64,000 bases of DNA from positions 30,406,501-30,470,500 of the forward strand of contig NC_073358.2 of NCBI RefSeq assembly GCF_027580225.2, read 5' to 3'. Numbering within the stretch: the first letter of the stretch is position 1; every line of letters begins with the position of its first letter. A program made the translations under genes and the position numbers. Below, piece after piece: positions 46,781 through 60,042 of the stretch. A model generated the notes under the pieces. The model had not been told where the DNA came from and ran no database searches. It saw only the letters and a program-made list of their open reading frames with translations. Source of the DNA: Misgurnus anguillicaudatus (Eukaryota > Chordata > Actinopteri > Cypriniformes > Cobitidae).

Positions 46781-47505
46781 TTAAAGGAATAGTCTACTCA
46801 TTTTCAATATTAAAATATGTTATTACCTTAACTAAGAACTGTTGATACATCCCTCTATCATCTGTGTACGTGCACTTAAGCGTTGGAGCGCGCTGCGACG
46901 CTTCAATAGCAATTAGCTTAGCCCCATTCATTCAATTGTACCATTTAGAGATAAAGTTAGAAGTGACCAAACACATCAACGTTTTTCCTATTTAAGACGA
47001 GTAGTTATACGAGCAAGTTTGGTGGTACAAAATAAAACGTAACGCTTTTCTAAGCGGATTTAAAAGAGGAAATATATTTTATGGCGTAATGGCACTTATA
47101 CTTCGACTTGGCGCAGTAATACCCTCCCTCTCCCATTATGAGAGTGAGAAGGGGAGCGGACTTTTCAGGCGAGTCGAAGTACTCCCAAAAGTGCTATTAC
47201 GCCATAAAATATAGTTCTTCTTTTAAATCCGCTTAGAAAAACGCTACGTTTTATTTTGTACCACCAAACTTGCTCGTATAACTACTCGTCTTAAATAGGA
47301 AAAACGTTGATGTGTTTGGTCACTTCTAACTTTATCTCTAAATGGTATCATTGAATGAATGGGGCTAAGCTAAATGCTATCGAAGCGTCGCAGCGCGCTC
47401 CAGCGCTTACGTGCACGCACACAGATGATAGAGGGATGTATCAACAGTTCTTAGTTAAGGTAATAACATATTTTAATATTGAAAATGAGTAGACTATTCC
47501 TTTAA
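46781..47505. mobile_element. TTAA-flanked palindromic MITE, 717 bp
   Basis: TTAA (46781-46784 and 47502-47505) flanks an element starting AGGAATAGTCTACTCATTTTC and ending with its reverse complement. The arms pair almost perfectly over about 320 bp with scattered single-base differences, around a centre near 47145 rich in GAGTCGAAGT. It shares the blocks TTAGCTTAGCCCC, TTTTTCCTATTTAAGACGAG and GTACAAAATAAAACG in position with the MITEs at 999 and 11863. Confidence 0.87.
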
Positions 47506-49306
47506 CGATAACTATAATGTTAACTACTATAACGATAGCTATATTAGTTTCCACATAACCGAACAATAACGATAACTTTATATTAATTCGCTCGTGCTCG
47601 CGGTACTCACACAAATCACTTACCTTCAATAGCACTAACTAATATTGCATATTTTCTTCAATAAAAACTTTTGCAATTGTTTACATGCCATTGAATGTGT
47701 AAATATGCCTGTTCTTGTTGCAAATATTTAAACAAAATATAATGGCATATTTTAATATATTTTTGGCCTTTTATAAAACATTAGCAATTGATGTTTTTGT
47801 GGCATGAAATATGCAATTTTGAATTTAACAAACAATTAAATAATTGACATAGATATGCAATGTTAAATAAAAACGTGTCTGTGTTTAACATTTTGTGGTT
47901 CTAATTAATTAATTAAAGTCCTGTTGTACTATTGATTGAATTTAATGAAATTCACTGTATTGTGTTGCATTTGTTCATTAAAAACAGATTAATATTAAAC
48001 AATACATTGAAATAAATTAAACAAGCAGCAGTCTTTTTTGAGCTCCTATTCAAAAATAATCCCTGTGGCTCTAACGCACTTACAATCTTTTCTCTACACA
48101 GACTCAACAAATGCATTCAGTTGCATCCACAGATGTCTTTAAAATAAATCAACAAAGCTAAATTATCCATTACATTTCCAGCTTATTGCTGAGATTTTGG
48201 GGTTAGCTAAAAGCAGCAAATTTACTTTAGATATCATATACAGTTTTTCATTTAATCTCTTCAAACAACCATCTACCAGTAATCCTCCATCTAGTTGAGT
48301 AATAATATGTAGATGTACTGTTATCTTTATTGAGATTCTTAACAAAATAAGATAATCTTTTAAAGCTGAAAGATACTGTCATGTTTGGCTGCTTAAAATG
48401 ATGAAAATATCATGGCGGCACTTAGCCTGATTGCGGTCTTGATCATGATGATGATATGACGATAATGAGGTTTGGTATTGCTGATTTCGTTTAGTTTAGA
48501 GATAATACATTCTGTTTCCAATTGGAGTTTTCCTGCACCGAAATGACTACAAAGTGCTGTTCTTTCCTGGGCTTCTCAGGAATCATTAGGATCTGAATGC
48601 ACATCAATTCATTTTTGTACAGGGTTATATTCTCAAGTCACCCATATGTAAATAACAATGAATGAACCGCACAACTTATCAAAATATATGCTCACTTTCA
48701 ATAATGGTCCATTACATTATTCTAATGTTGATTATATATCGAGTCATTGAGTCATCTGGATATATGCCTATTGAAGAGAATAAAAATCTGTGACCTTATG
48801 AAGGCTTTTAAGAGATAGAGAGAGAAATGTGTTGGCGCATTGGTCATAGGGAGGAAATGGCTTGAAACGAAAAAGTCTGTTGTATTCAGTCTGGCAGGCT
48901 ATTAGTTCTTCATAACTGCCCCACTTTTTGTTGCTCATGAGACTGTTACAACTGGGAGAAAGACACCCACTGCCACAATGTGTGTGTGTGTGTGTAAATT
49001 GAAAGCAGACTAATGACACGTAGAAATGAAATGAGCCGAAGTGGCAAAGATGCATTTGATCTTCAACATGAAGAACAAGTGAGATGCAGAGATGCAGAAA
49101 CACTGGGATGGAAAGTTTTAAATCAGTGAAGTCCAGAGCTCATGCCTCTGTGGAGGCTTTGTATCCAAATGGTTTGGTATATCAAAAAGCTTGACTTCAG
49201 GTCTCAAGATCATATGTCTCAAAATTGGAGATGGTCTGTTGTGACCCCATGAATCAGATCAAAAACAAATTTTGTTTCTAGGCCATGCAATTCTAATGTT
49301 ATTAGC
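47506..49306. other. Unassigned AT-rich DNA
   Basis: No exon or element ends recognised. Short TG tract at 48979-48994. Confidence 0.4.
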
Positions 49307-50170
49307 TTAACCCTTATATGTTGTTGGGGCCATTTTTGGCCATTTTTGTTATTTGTTTTTGTCTTAATTTGGCCACAATTTTCTCTGTGTTTCAGCAAAT
49401 GGAATGATTTTTGGTTACAAATCTTATATTAACACATATTTTGAGAAAATGCTTTGAAATTTTTCAAAAACTTAACAATATAACGTGGGAAAATTTACTA
49501 CCCTTAAGTGTTGTTTGTGGCCAAAAATGGCCACTAAATTAAACTGCTGTAAAAATGTATCAAATGAATTTTCTTTCCAATTTTTTTTGAATAAATCTGT
49601 TAATCAACCTCAGTACTGATCAAAACTACCAAATGTTTACAAAAATTCCATGATTTTAACTCTTTAATTGCCAAGTTAATAAGTGGTGTCACTGATTTGG
49701 GAAAAAAACACAAAATTACAGATTTTTCTTTTACCTTTTTCACAGTCTTGGGCATGTAAAAGATTAGTGAAAACATTGGCTTTGATGCATTTTTAGTTTT
49801 TGTGCAGCATTTTTTTTCTCCCTCATTTATTGTTTGTGGCCATTTTTGCCCCATTGACTTCCATAATGACAATTGTTTTTGATTGCAGAGCCATGACACC
49901 TTATTATCATGCATTTTTGATTCTTTGTGGTTTTACCTTTTGCAAAGAGGTAAAATTTGTCATTTTTACTGTTGATCACCATGTGGCACCATTAACCCTT
50001 TAGTAGGCCTGTGCAAAAAACAGAGCAAATCATGAAATTTTTGGAAAAATTTGGTAGTTTTGATCAGAACTGAGGTTGATTAACAGATTTATGCAAAAAA
50101 AAATGAAAAAAATATTAATCTGATACATTTTTACAGCCGTTTAATTTCATGGCCATTTTTGAAAGGGTAT
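49307..50170. mobile_element. Palindromic repeat with TTTTGGCCATTTTTG arms
   Basis: Left TTAACCCTTATATG, then GTGGCCAAAAATGGCCACTA and TGATCAAAACTACCAAATG; the right half has the inverted forms CATTTGGTAGTTTTGATCA-like (50046) and AATTTCATGGCCATTTTTG (50141). The frames at 49600-50003 are products of the inverted repeat. Its right end is close to the next TTAA element. Confidence 0.68.
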
Positions 50171-50188
50171 TGCTACAATGCACAAGTG

Positions 50189-51042
50189 TTAGGGATTAGT
50201 CCATTTTCTTTAAAAGAATCCAGATAATTTACCCACCACAATGTCATCCAAAATGTTAATGACTTTCTTTGTTCAGTCAAGAAAAAATTATGTTTTTATG
50301 AGAAAAACATTCCAGGACTTTTCTCATTTTAATGAACTTTAATGGACCCCAATACTTAACAGTCTTAATGCAGTTTAAAATTGCAGTTTCAAACGACTCT
50401 GAACGATCTCAAACGAGGCATAAGGGTCTTATCTATCTAAACGGTTGTCATTTTTGGCAAGAAAAATAAAAATATGCACTTTTAAACAACAACTTATCGT
50501 CTTCCTACGGTCCTGTGACGCGCCAGCGCGACCTCACGTAATACACGTCAAGAGGTCACGGATGACGTATAGAAACTATGCCCTAGTGTTTACAAGTGTG
50601 GAGAAAGAGGACCGTTCCGACGTTGTTGTATGTCAAATGATACTAATTAATGTCTTTGTGTCAGTTTATTGTTTAAAATGGTTCGCAAACATGCGTTTCA
50701 TATATGTACCACGTGACCTTTCGACGTCATTACGCAATTACGTGAGGTCACGCTGGCGCATCAAACAGCCGAAGGAAGAAGAGAAGTTGTGGTTTAAAAG
50801 TGCATATTTTTTATTTTTCTTGCCAAAAATGACAATAATTTTGCTAGATAAGACCCTTATGCCTCGTTTGGGATCATTTAGAGCCCTTTGAAGCTGCGTT
50901 GAAACTGCTATTTTAAACTGCATTAAAACTGTTAAGTGTTGGGGTCCATTAAAGTCCATTAAAATTAGAAAAATCCTGGAATGTTTTCCTACAAAAATAT
51001 AAATTATCTGGATTTTTTTAAGAAAATGGACTAATCCTTTAA
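50189..51042. mobile_element. TTAA-type palindromic MITE, 854 bp
   Basis: Left end TTAGGGATTAGTCCATTTTC (TTAA degraded); right end GAAAATGGACTAATCCTTTAA (to 51042). The arms pair through AATCCAGATAATTTA, GAGGCATAAGGGTCTTATCT and GACCTCACGTAAT. The start of another copy runs into the window end at 63681. The 148-residue plus-strand frame (50445-50891) spans the palindrome centre and is not a gene. Confidence 0.82.
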
Positions 51043-53836
51043 GCATTCATAAAATGTTAAACAGTTGGTGGCGCTATGGAGCACCGCAGTTGGCACAACT
51101 TCCGTACATTTCTAGGGGCTGCCATAGACCCTCATTCAAAAGAATAATAAGAAGCAACCCATTACTTTTAGAGCACATCCCAAAGGAGAGGTCCTAGCTA
51201 AACCAACCACTCCAAGCTAAAACACACACACTTGCCTTCACTTTGCAAACCGAAGGAACAGAACTACCCACCCCAATTTCACCTTCAAACTCCCTCCACA
51301 GTTTAAATCCCATTCCTTGTTCAGACCTATTTTTTATTAGTTGAATGCATGTGTTTGCAGACTCTTACTCTGGCATGCAATCTAAGACCACAGTGTCCCA
51401 CTAAAATAAATGGAAATGGTAGAATTTATATAGCTGTTCTGAGCCACTGCTATAGCTTCAGATTTCCCCTAATATGAGAAAACGTCCCTTCAGTCCTCAG
51501 TCCTTTCATTCATTGGTTCCATCACAGTGGATATTGCTAGCCCTCGTCTTTTTGTTGCCTCTTGTTTTCATTTCAGCAAGAAGCATGACAGGGAGTAGAG
51601 AGGGAACATTCTGTTGTCAGACACCCTGAGCTTCTGTAAATAGGATTGACACTTTTCTTTAACAATAATGCTAAATAGAGAGAGAGAAAGGGAGAGAGAG
51701 AGAGGGAGGGGGGTGACCATTCTAGCAATTGTATGTTTCTGACACACTGATTTTTCTTCAGGTAAAACCAAGCATAGAATTACATTGTCACGCACACCTA
51801 GTGAAATCCTTGACAGATGAAAGATCCAGGACAAGGTAGAATAGAGGTGTCAGTCAAGTGAGATGTTTCATATCTTCTACCTTGATTTGAGCAAGCCGTA
51901 CAGACTCATTCTTTATTTCTTCCGTCTCTCACCCTATCTTTCTTTTCCGCGAGGTCTCTCCATCTCTCACATATGTCCAAGTGCACACAACCACGCTCAC
52001 TCGATCGCATTATCACCTGCGATGTTCTGTATTCCGTTCATGACCCGCGCTCTGCCCCTGGATAATGTATTCCACTATTATTATTTTATCTGCTAAAAGG
52101 AGAATACTAAAAATGAGCACTCTATAAATCATTTATGGGCGCAGATCTATTAGAGTGCTACGTGATCTGGCATTATCAAATGGTGCTTTTATCAAAAGTA
52201 CCCACAACTCCTCTTTGAAATATTAAAACAGCACGGAGACCTGAAATGTAAAAGTTTTAGATTGAAACTCAGGCTATGGCAGAATCTGGACTTGCAAGTA
52301 TTTTTTCCTTTTGGAAAAATGTCAGACTGCTTTTTATTGCTTATCCATATTTTACAACTCGTTTGTACAGTATATTTCTAAAGGCATGTTGTTACAGCTG
52401 TTACTTTATAGAGTAGCCCACATTTTTCGCAACATGCTCCATTGTACAGGATTTATAGTATATACGTTTATATTTTGACATGTAATAAGGGGTTTAAGCT
52501 TTAAAGTGAATTAGAGGCATATGAACCACCTTGATACTGTTATAAACATGAAATTGCTTTCTTAATTCTAGATAGTTTAATGAGTATCCAAGGTGCTTAG
52601 ATCAGGATTTTTGGGGCCATTCACCGATCACTTGAGGCAGTATTGTCTGATTACCGATCACTAGGTATATTTGAAGAGTTTGCTTCCAAAACGCAATAAA
52701 TCCATTTTGACTAATTTCTGTAAAAGCGTGTTTTCTATACCAAGAAAGTGGCCAAGATGAAAACCACTATTTTCTGTTACAAACTTTCACATAGCATCTT
52801 TAGGTTATCCATAATTCAAATCCATAATTTGATTTTTAAAGATGTATTATATAAACTGATAATTTTTTCCACAAAATGCAATAAATCCATGACATGTTTT
52901 TTTTTTCAAAATGCTATAAATCTATTGAATCAATATATAAATATGCATTCATCTTTGCCATGTTATATTTATTTAGTTGTCTAGTGGTATACACTGATTA
53001 AACATTAAAGGCATTAATCAAAACACTTATTTTGTCATATTTCTGCGGTTATACTTGGGACGTCGTTGCTGAACATTTTTGACAGCGATCAGCTGTAAAA
53101 TGTTTTGGTCTTGCTCGATTTTTGTTGACTTCGAGTAAAATAATGGAACTTTTTTCATAAGATCCCCTGGGGTCAATGTGTTAGCATGACAAAAGCTTAA
53201 TGTTGTCGGGAGAACAAGCAACAGCCGGCATTTTTCCGTCTCCCGACTGCCTCTCACATAAATTATTCGATTTTGATGGCTTACATTTCTTCCCCGCCAC
53301 ACCACAGGTTTATCAATGCCATCAAAAGTATTATTTTGCTTTTGTTTGTTTGTTGATTATGAAGTACAAATTAGATGAGGAAAACTAGGAATCCGTGTGT
53401 ATTCAACATGCCGCCATTGTTGTTTACAATGCGTGGAATGGTGCGCTGTAATTTGTTAAGCGGATTTATTGCATTCTGCAGAAAAGGAAGACTGGCATTC
53501 ATCGGGTTTTGGGAAAAAAGGGAGAAAAGATGACATAATAACATGGCGGATATTTTGAACTTTGTAATACTAACCAGATTTTAGTAACTTTTAGCGTTTA
53601 TCGCGTTTTGGAACCAAACTCTTAATTTAAAGCCATATAGATATTTATTATGTCTATTTTTAAAAACAAAGTAGTATTCAATATAAAAAATCAAACTACA
53701 GCTGTTTATTGGCACGCAACATGCACAACATTTTCCACTCTCTCTCTTACAAAAACACTTACGGAAATGCTATGAGGTCATTATTCAATTATTAAACATT
53801 ATTAAAAATTAATGGTTAAAGAAAATGTCAAATATT
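51043..53836. other. Unassigned DNA, no gene seen
   Basis: GA-rich tract at 51677-51712. AGAGTTTG...CGCAATAAATCC blocks near 52675-52920 and 53455-53620 (AAGCGGATTTATTGCATTCTG) suggest an inverted element of roughly 0.95 kb around 52610-53630, without clear ends. Confidence 0.4.
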
Positions 53837-53970
53837 AAATTTTATTTTATTTTATTTTATTTTATTTTATTTTATTCTATTTTATTTTATTTTATTTTAT
53901 TTTATTTTATTTTATTTTATTTTATTTTATTTTATTTTATTTTATTTTATTTTATTTTATTTTATTTTAT
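53837..53970. repeat. (TTTTA)n pentanucleotide microsatellite, about 134 bp
   Basis: About 26 units of TTTTA with one C-for-T interruption near 53877. Confidence 0.95.
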
Positions 53971-53984
53971 AAAACATTCAATTA

Positions 53985-54360
53985 ACTAAAAATAACATAG
54001 CAGCAGTGTTCATTTAACAGTTAACAAACAGCAAAGCTGTTTAAAATCAGATGAAATATAACTATTGCAGTGTTTTGCAGTCTTTGGTAATAGCTGATCT
54101 ACACAGTCATAAACATCATCTGTCACCTCTGTCATCCTTTCATCCACTCATTGCTTAATACAATAAACAAAAAGTTTATGTTCAGATCTTAATCGTTTGC
54201 TTGATCTTATAATAGTTTTATATTTAATTAATAAATTATATTTAATAAAGTTAAATAAAAAAAGGGACAAGCCCAGCCCGTTGGGTTGTAATTTAACCTA
54301 TGCTGGGTTGTTTTAACGCATTTTAGAGTGTATGAATCCATTATATTTTAGTCTACTAGT
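53985..54360 (+). repeat. Old dispersed repeat, copy 2, with its own nested MITE
   Basis: Carries CAGTTAACAAACAGCAAAG, GTGTTTTGCAGTCTTTGGTAA, AAACATCATCTGTCACC and GTTTGCTTGATCTTATAAT, matching 32945-33260. A short MITE (about 54268-54335, CCCAGCCCGTTGGGTTGTAA / CTATGCTGGGTTGTTTTAA) separates this from TATTTTAGTCTACTAGT at 54345. Confidence 0.65.
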
Positions 54361-55860
54361 GCTGAATTGGGTTAGCAGCTCTCGCTTCTATGATTGCTTT
54401 TATATGAATGCATCACCTCATTAACAACTCAGCTGTATGTGGACGCCTTGTGAGTAAAAATGCAAATGGCCTTTTTTGCTGCAAATAAAACTCCCATAGT
54501 CCATAACTACTGTAGATTCAACTTTTTTCAGTTAAATCATCAAACATTTGTATGACTTGCCATTTACATGCTTGACCCAAGCTACGGCTTGACTTGCAAT
54601 GCTTGACATAAAGAATTGACTTGACTTGACTGGACTCTCACAAAAATTGACTTGCTTGAGACTTAAGGGTTAAGATTTGAGATTTACTTGTGAGTATGTG
54701 ACCTCTGCTGCTTTCCACTAACTTTCAAACCTGCTCATATTCCTTTACCTGACTAACTGAGGAGGTTGTGAAATGTTTGGGGTGCTTTTCACGTCATGGG
54801 ATTTCCTTGGCACAAACGTGCACATTGCAGAATTGTCCTGTAGACCATTGAACATAGTCAGTAACCATGTTTGACTTCATGCAGAGCTGTGCAGAACGAC
54901 AAGAGCAAAACAAGAGCACACTGCTCCAGTATCCGCATGCTTACCAATCACTCTTGTGGAACTTTTTTGTCATACGCCTGTCGGTCTGCACAGCACCGCA
55001 TGACGTTGAACTTAACAACATCTAGCTTAACAACGAATCTCGCAAGTTTTGCATCACCTGATTGACTCTTCGGACCGGCCTCTATAGAGACTGGGAAAAT
55101 ACTGGGAAAAACGCTTGTTTTATAGAGTAAATATGGGATTAGTCTGCAACACACCAATACTCACTTTTTTGAGTCAATGTTAGTGTCTAAATCTTCAGAT
55201 TATACATCAAACACGATTCCGCCTTTCAGACTGATCACATCATACTAATTCCCTATCCAGATTAAGTAAAGAACAGATCCCAGACAGGCGAAGGGTGATC
55301 AACTGTGAAAAATAGTTTTCTTCTGAAATAATTAGTGAAAGATAAGCAAGTTGAATGGCAGCTTCTTAAAATGTGAGCGAGCCAACAATGAAATAGCACC
55401 ATTTCAGATTCAGCTTCATTTCCGCACTGAACCTGCATACGCTCTCATCTGTGCTGCTTCATTCTTACACAGCCATACAAATGTGATAATGTCAGAGAAA
55501 CATTCAACTGAATCTCTAAAGCCATCTTTCTCTTGCCACGTTCATTTATTCTCTTGTTGTTTCCATCTCTCTTTCTCTCTCTCGCCCCCCAGGTCTTTAT
55601 TGCACATAAATCATTACTGTTGATGAATATTGTCATCCTGATTTAAACCGGACATCTGTTTTGAATGTCTTTTAGACATGGCCTTGTGATGTAATCAGCC
55701 TCACTGTCAATCACAGATTAAACACTGATCTCTTAATCACAATGTGGTGTGGAAAACCGGAAAGCTGGTTTAAGCTAATCGGCTTAGATCTCATTACAGG
55801 TCACACCTGTGTGTTTGGGTTTCTGCACAGTAAATGTATAAGTTTAGTGTGTGTGTGCAG
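54361..55860. other. Unassigned DNA; degenerate TTGACTTGAC run at 54555-54665
   Basis: Irregular repeats of CTTGACTTG. No exon or element ends recognised. Confidence 0.4.
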
Positions 55861-55925
55861 TACACTCTTGGAAAAAAGGTACAAAACTGTATCTTTTCTA
55901 TCGCTGTGGTGGTACCCTAAGTTTT
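55861..55925. mobile_element. Truncated end of the 37884-type element
   Basis: TACACTCTTGGAAAAAAGGTAC followed by GTGGTGGTACCCTAAG, similar to the left end of 37884-38740; no right end nearby. Confidence 0.5.
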
Positions 55926-58280
55926 GATTTTCAACCCATTTTGTTTGTTGTATTTAGTATTTACCCATAAACTTACGCGACTGGACTTTATGCTACATTA
56001 CTACTGCGGTTAGTACATGGTTTGACTTTGTGAATGAATTGAAGGCTTTACTTAGATGTCCTCTTTAGATTTTAAATACATTTTAGGGCTACTATGGATC
56101 AGGACTATGGCAGTTCCTGATGTGGCAGCTCCTGTTGTGGTCATTGTAGGATTAAAAATGCATGGAGACCTAACTTTAACCTTTAGTAGCTGCAGCTTTT
56201 CTCCACTATTGTGGCAAATGAATGCAGCTGATTTTTAAGACAGGGGTATTGACCGGACTATCTCTCAAATGCTGTTAGACATCAAGGACCAGAGACTGCA
56301 GGACATTACAGGACACCACCAACACGCTTTGTGTTCAGTGTGGTATTGTTTGTCTTATAGTAGACTTATAAAAGCAATAGTGATGCCTTCTGTTCCTAGC
56401 TGTCACCCTAGGGTTTTTATCACAGGCTTGAACATTCTTAAGTGAAGCTTTGTATAGCAGCATCTCCTAGATGTTGATAGATGCAGGGATGCTGAATTTC
56501 TTTAGAAAGCTTTTTGCAGTGCAGTCATAGGGAATCAATAAATCAGAAAACCTTGTGCAGTCTTTCCATCGGCTGTTTGCTCTTGAACTTGCCGTTTCAG
56601 ATGAACACTTTTGTTTTTATACATGGTCTTTTTCTTGGGATTCACTCTCCTTGCATTTATTGTGACATTACATTTTTTGAAAATAAAGTTACATTTGTTT
56701 TGTTTAGAAGGGGTTAGGGTTTAAGGGTTAGGGTTAGGTTTAAGGGTTAAAAAGATAATGTTTTAGAGAGAGATATATTTTTGCTGTGGTCTATAACTCA
56801 CAAGTGTGGTCTATCAATACAATGTGGAATAAAAAAAAAGTAAAACGACTTCAGTATAATTTTAATTTGAACATAAGTAGCGCATTGTTACTTTTGACCT
56901 TGTCAGCTTGGACAAAAGTAACACAGCAGAACAAGATAGATTTTTGTGTTACACTTGTTTTAAGGAAATATACGTTACTATGACCTTGTTCATATGTAAT
57001 TGCAATTTGTCATTTATCTTTGCAAAAAAAATTAAAATTTTCATTTCAATTTCAGTTTCATCAAATGTTTTAAAAGCAACCGACAGTACAAACTTGAATT
57101 GAACTTGAGAATAAAACATTTTTCAACAGTATGAACACTAAATTAAACTAGAATAATATAAATTTTCAACATAATGCAACAGTATTAGCAGCAGGACAAA
57201 AGTAACAGGTGTTACTTTCATCCCGACAGAAACTCCTCACCTTTAAACCCGATTTACTTTTATTTTGAAAAACTCTGAGAAGTCAAACTTCAGGATGTGT
57301 TACAGCACTAAATAACCTGTAGATTGATCAGTACTGTAACACATAAAACGAGAAACACAATGTGTTATATGAAAAAATATAACTGCTTTAGGAATTTATT
57401 TGAATTTACTAGTAATTGAAAACAGCTTTCTGGACCTACACGTGCAAAACGGTGATGAAATAACGTGATATTTGTCAGCTCTGTAAAGGGTTGCGTGCCA
57501 AAGATGCTGTCTTACTTTGGAATGCAAATGTAGTCAGGGCTCAGAGAAAATCACTTTGCTACTTTCGTCCCCCGTTACTTTCATCCCTGTTCTCCCCTAT
57601 TTTTAGTTTTATGCTTAAAATGCTTATAATGCTTAAAAGATTCAGTGAAGACAAGCTTATTCTATGATGTCATTAAATGGGTCCTTTTTAAACCATTAAT
57701 TCTAACATAAGATAATATAAGTGGTTTGTTTTTTATCAAATAATGGCCATATGCTTTGTGTTATCACACACCGTAATTATGGCAATAGAAATTATCTAGT
57801 ATGAATATAATAATGAATAAAATATGCTGTTCACTTTATTCCTGATAATTGCTGTTTGATCATTTATTTAATTCTGCATTCATTTATTCTGTTTTGTCTG
57901 TGACCTTAAGCAAGAAAGGCCAACAGTATTACTTCATGTATCATTAAGCTTTTCAGATTTCAACATAGCCACTATTGACTTGATTTTACTTGATCTAGAT
58001 TCCCCAAACAGTAAAGCACTTGCCAGGTCTCAGTATTTATGTACATTTACATTTATGCCTTTGGCAGGTACTGGAGTAAAGTCTCACTAAATTTAGAAAT
58101 GCCTGTCTTAGTTCAGCCAAATATGAAAATTACCCAATAAATTACTCACTCTTAAGCCATCCTCAATGTATATATTATCTTTTTTCAATAAATCAGAGTT
58201 ATATTAGAAATTTGGGACAACGCAAATATAGTTAGTAAAATAACACTGATTGATTGTGTTGTTTTTAACACATCTGTTTT
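55926..58280. other. Unassigned DNA; short telomere-like tract and small repeat fragments
   Basis: GGTTAGGGTTTAAGGGTTAG at 56711-56750 is a short degenerate TTAGGG-like run. Segment 56885-57600 repeats ACTTT(C/T)(G/A)TCCC in both orientations and is likely transposon DNA. TTTACATTTATGCCTTTGGC at 58046 resembles a common fish short repeat. No gene seen. Confidence 0.4.
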
Positions 58281-58345
58281 TAGAGGGTATGCAACGTCCA
58301 ACGTCATGCGTTGGAAATGCACTCTCCGGTGAACGAGCGTTGGTC
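58281..58345. mobile_element. Terminus-like GAGGGTATGCA fragment
   Basis: TAGAGGGTATGCAACGTCC shares its first 12 bases with the end of the THAP element at 30357. The opposite end was not found within a few hundred bases. Confidence 0.4.
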
Positions 58346-58612
58346 ATTTCTAAGCTAGTTCTTTTAGTTTGTAAAGTTTTAAATATTTATATTTTGATAT
58401 ATTGATATTTTTCAGATGCACCATTTACCAACATTATAAAGCTTGGAACAGCCAGGACAGTTTCTAATATAACTTTGATTGTGTTAGTCTAAAAAAAGAC
58501 AATCATACACTGTACATCGAGGATGGCTTGAGAGTAAATCATGGAGTAATTTTTATTCTTTCATCTCAAATCAATTTTACTACAATTGCTACTAATAATT
58601 TAATAACAGATC

Positions 58613-58663
58613 AAGTACAAATATATACAGTATATATATATACTGTATATATATATATATATG
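58613..58663. repeat. (AT)n-rich palindromic tract
   Basis: Alternating TATATA interrupted by ACAGT/ACTGT, self-complementary. Confidence 0.85.
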
Positions 58664-59692
58664 AATGAAATAAACTCAAAACTTTAATAATGCATAATAA
58701 GTAATAATACCTTAATATTTGATTCATATTGACTGAGGATTTTAAAAGAAACAATGCCAGTGACACATTAAATGTCACACACTTCAAAAATTGCCCTGTC
58801 TGAAGCAAACACAACAGAGCTTTTCTGAAATGACAAATCATTTTTCACCTCCTCCTACCATATGCTAGAATAGGATCAATTTCCTAAAGGTTCTGTACTA
58901 CAGAGATGGCAAACGCCATAGCCGTGCCCTCAGCTGCTGTAATCCTCTGGTGGGGAGTTTAATTAAAAGAGAATCTTTAATTAGTTGAGTCTGCAGCGAC
59001 TGACATTTTGGGTGCAGTTTGTCATTTGTAGTGAAATGGCAGGGCCATGACATAAAGACCACAGGGCGAGATTCACAGATCACTGCACTGTAAGAGTTTG
59101 GGATCAATTACTGTAAACACCAGGGTGCGAACAGGTTAATATTGTATGAGGTGACACGATTTGAAGTCTTTTGATTATGTGAATGAGTGATGCATCAGAT
59201 GGTTCAAAGAGATTTTTGGTTTTTTAAAGAATAGAGAAAGTACAGAGTCTACAGTATACGGTTAGTTTGAGGAAACTTTAACAATCAAAACCCATGCGTT
59301 AACACAATGGTGAAGCTCACCCTTTTCGTGTATCTGTGCATGTAAAAAACTTTGGGGAAAGCTTTAAGAATGGAAAATGAGCTCTAAAATGTGAAGCTTT
59401 GTTGGATGAGTTAACATTATGTTCACTAAAAAAGTGAAATTAGAGCACTCGAAAGTAGCCAGTGACATTTAGTTTACCACAGCCTACAATCTGATTAGAT
59501 GCTGAAGTGCAGAATGATGTAATAAAAAATTTATGTAATTTTTAAAAGGCTTATATCTTATAAATGCGACTTTTCTTTGTATTCGATTTTTTTACAATCA
59601 CACTATGGAGTACCACAGTATAAACTTTAGTTTAGAGCTCAATGTTTACCACTGGAGGCACTGCATAGCAATTCTATTATAAGATAAAGTCC
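58664..59692. other. Unassigned DNA, no gene seen
   Basis: No exon, RNA gene or element ends recognised. Confidence 0.4.
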
Positions 59693-59917
59693 TTAAAGGG
59701 ATAGTTCACTCAAAAATGAAACTTCTGTCATCATTTACTAACTCTCATGTTGGTACAAACCTGTATACATTTATTTGTTCTGATGAACACAAAGGAAGAT
59801 ATTTTGAGGAATGTTTGTAACCCAACCAATCAGAAGCCCCGTTGACTTCCATAGTAGGAAAAAAGAATACTGTGGAATTCAATGGTGCTTTTGAATTTGG
59901 GGGAATGATCTCTTTAA
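59693..59917. mobile_element. Short TTAA-flanked MITE, 225 bp
   Basis: TTAAAGGGATAGTTCACTC at the left; GGGGGAATGATCTCTTTAA at the right. The left end and the following AAAAATGAAACTTCTGTCAT belong to a very common zebrafish-type repeat. Ends about 18 bp before the Tc1 element. Confidence 0.72.
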
Positions 59918-60042
59918 CATATTAACAGTAACAGAATACTGAAAGCTATGTGTTGGCCCCTCTCCAGATTTCTTGTTTTTGCATATTTGTCACACATTAA
60001 TGTTTCAAACAAATTGAAATATTAGTCAAAGATAACACAAGT

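Noticed and set aside
50445..50891. 148-residue open frame as a gene
   Set aside because: It spans the centre of a palindromic MITE; inverted arms often leave long frames open on both strands.
56705..56755. Interstitial telomere repeat marking a chromosome fusion
   Set aside because: Only about 40 bp of degenerate TTAGGG-like units; similar GGTTAGGG strings occur inside ordinary repeats of this window.
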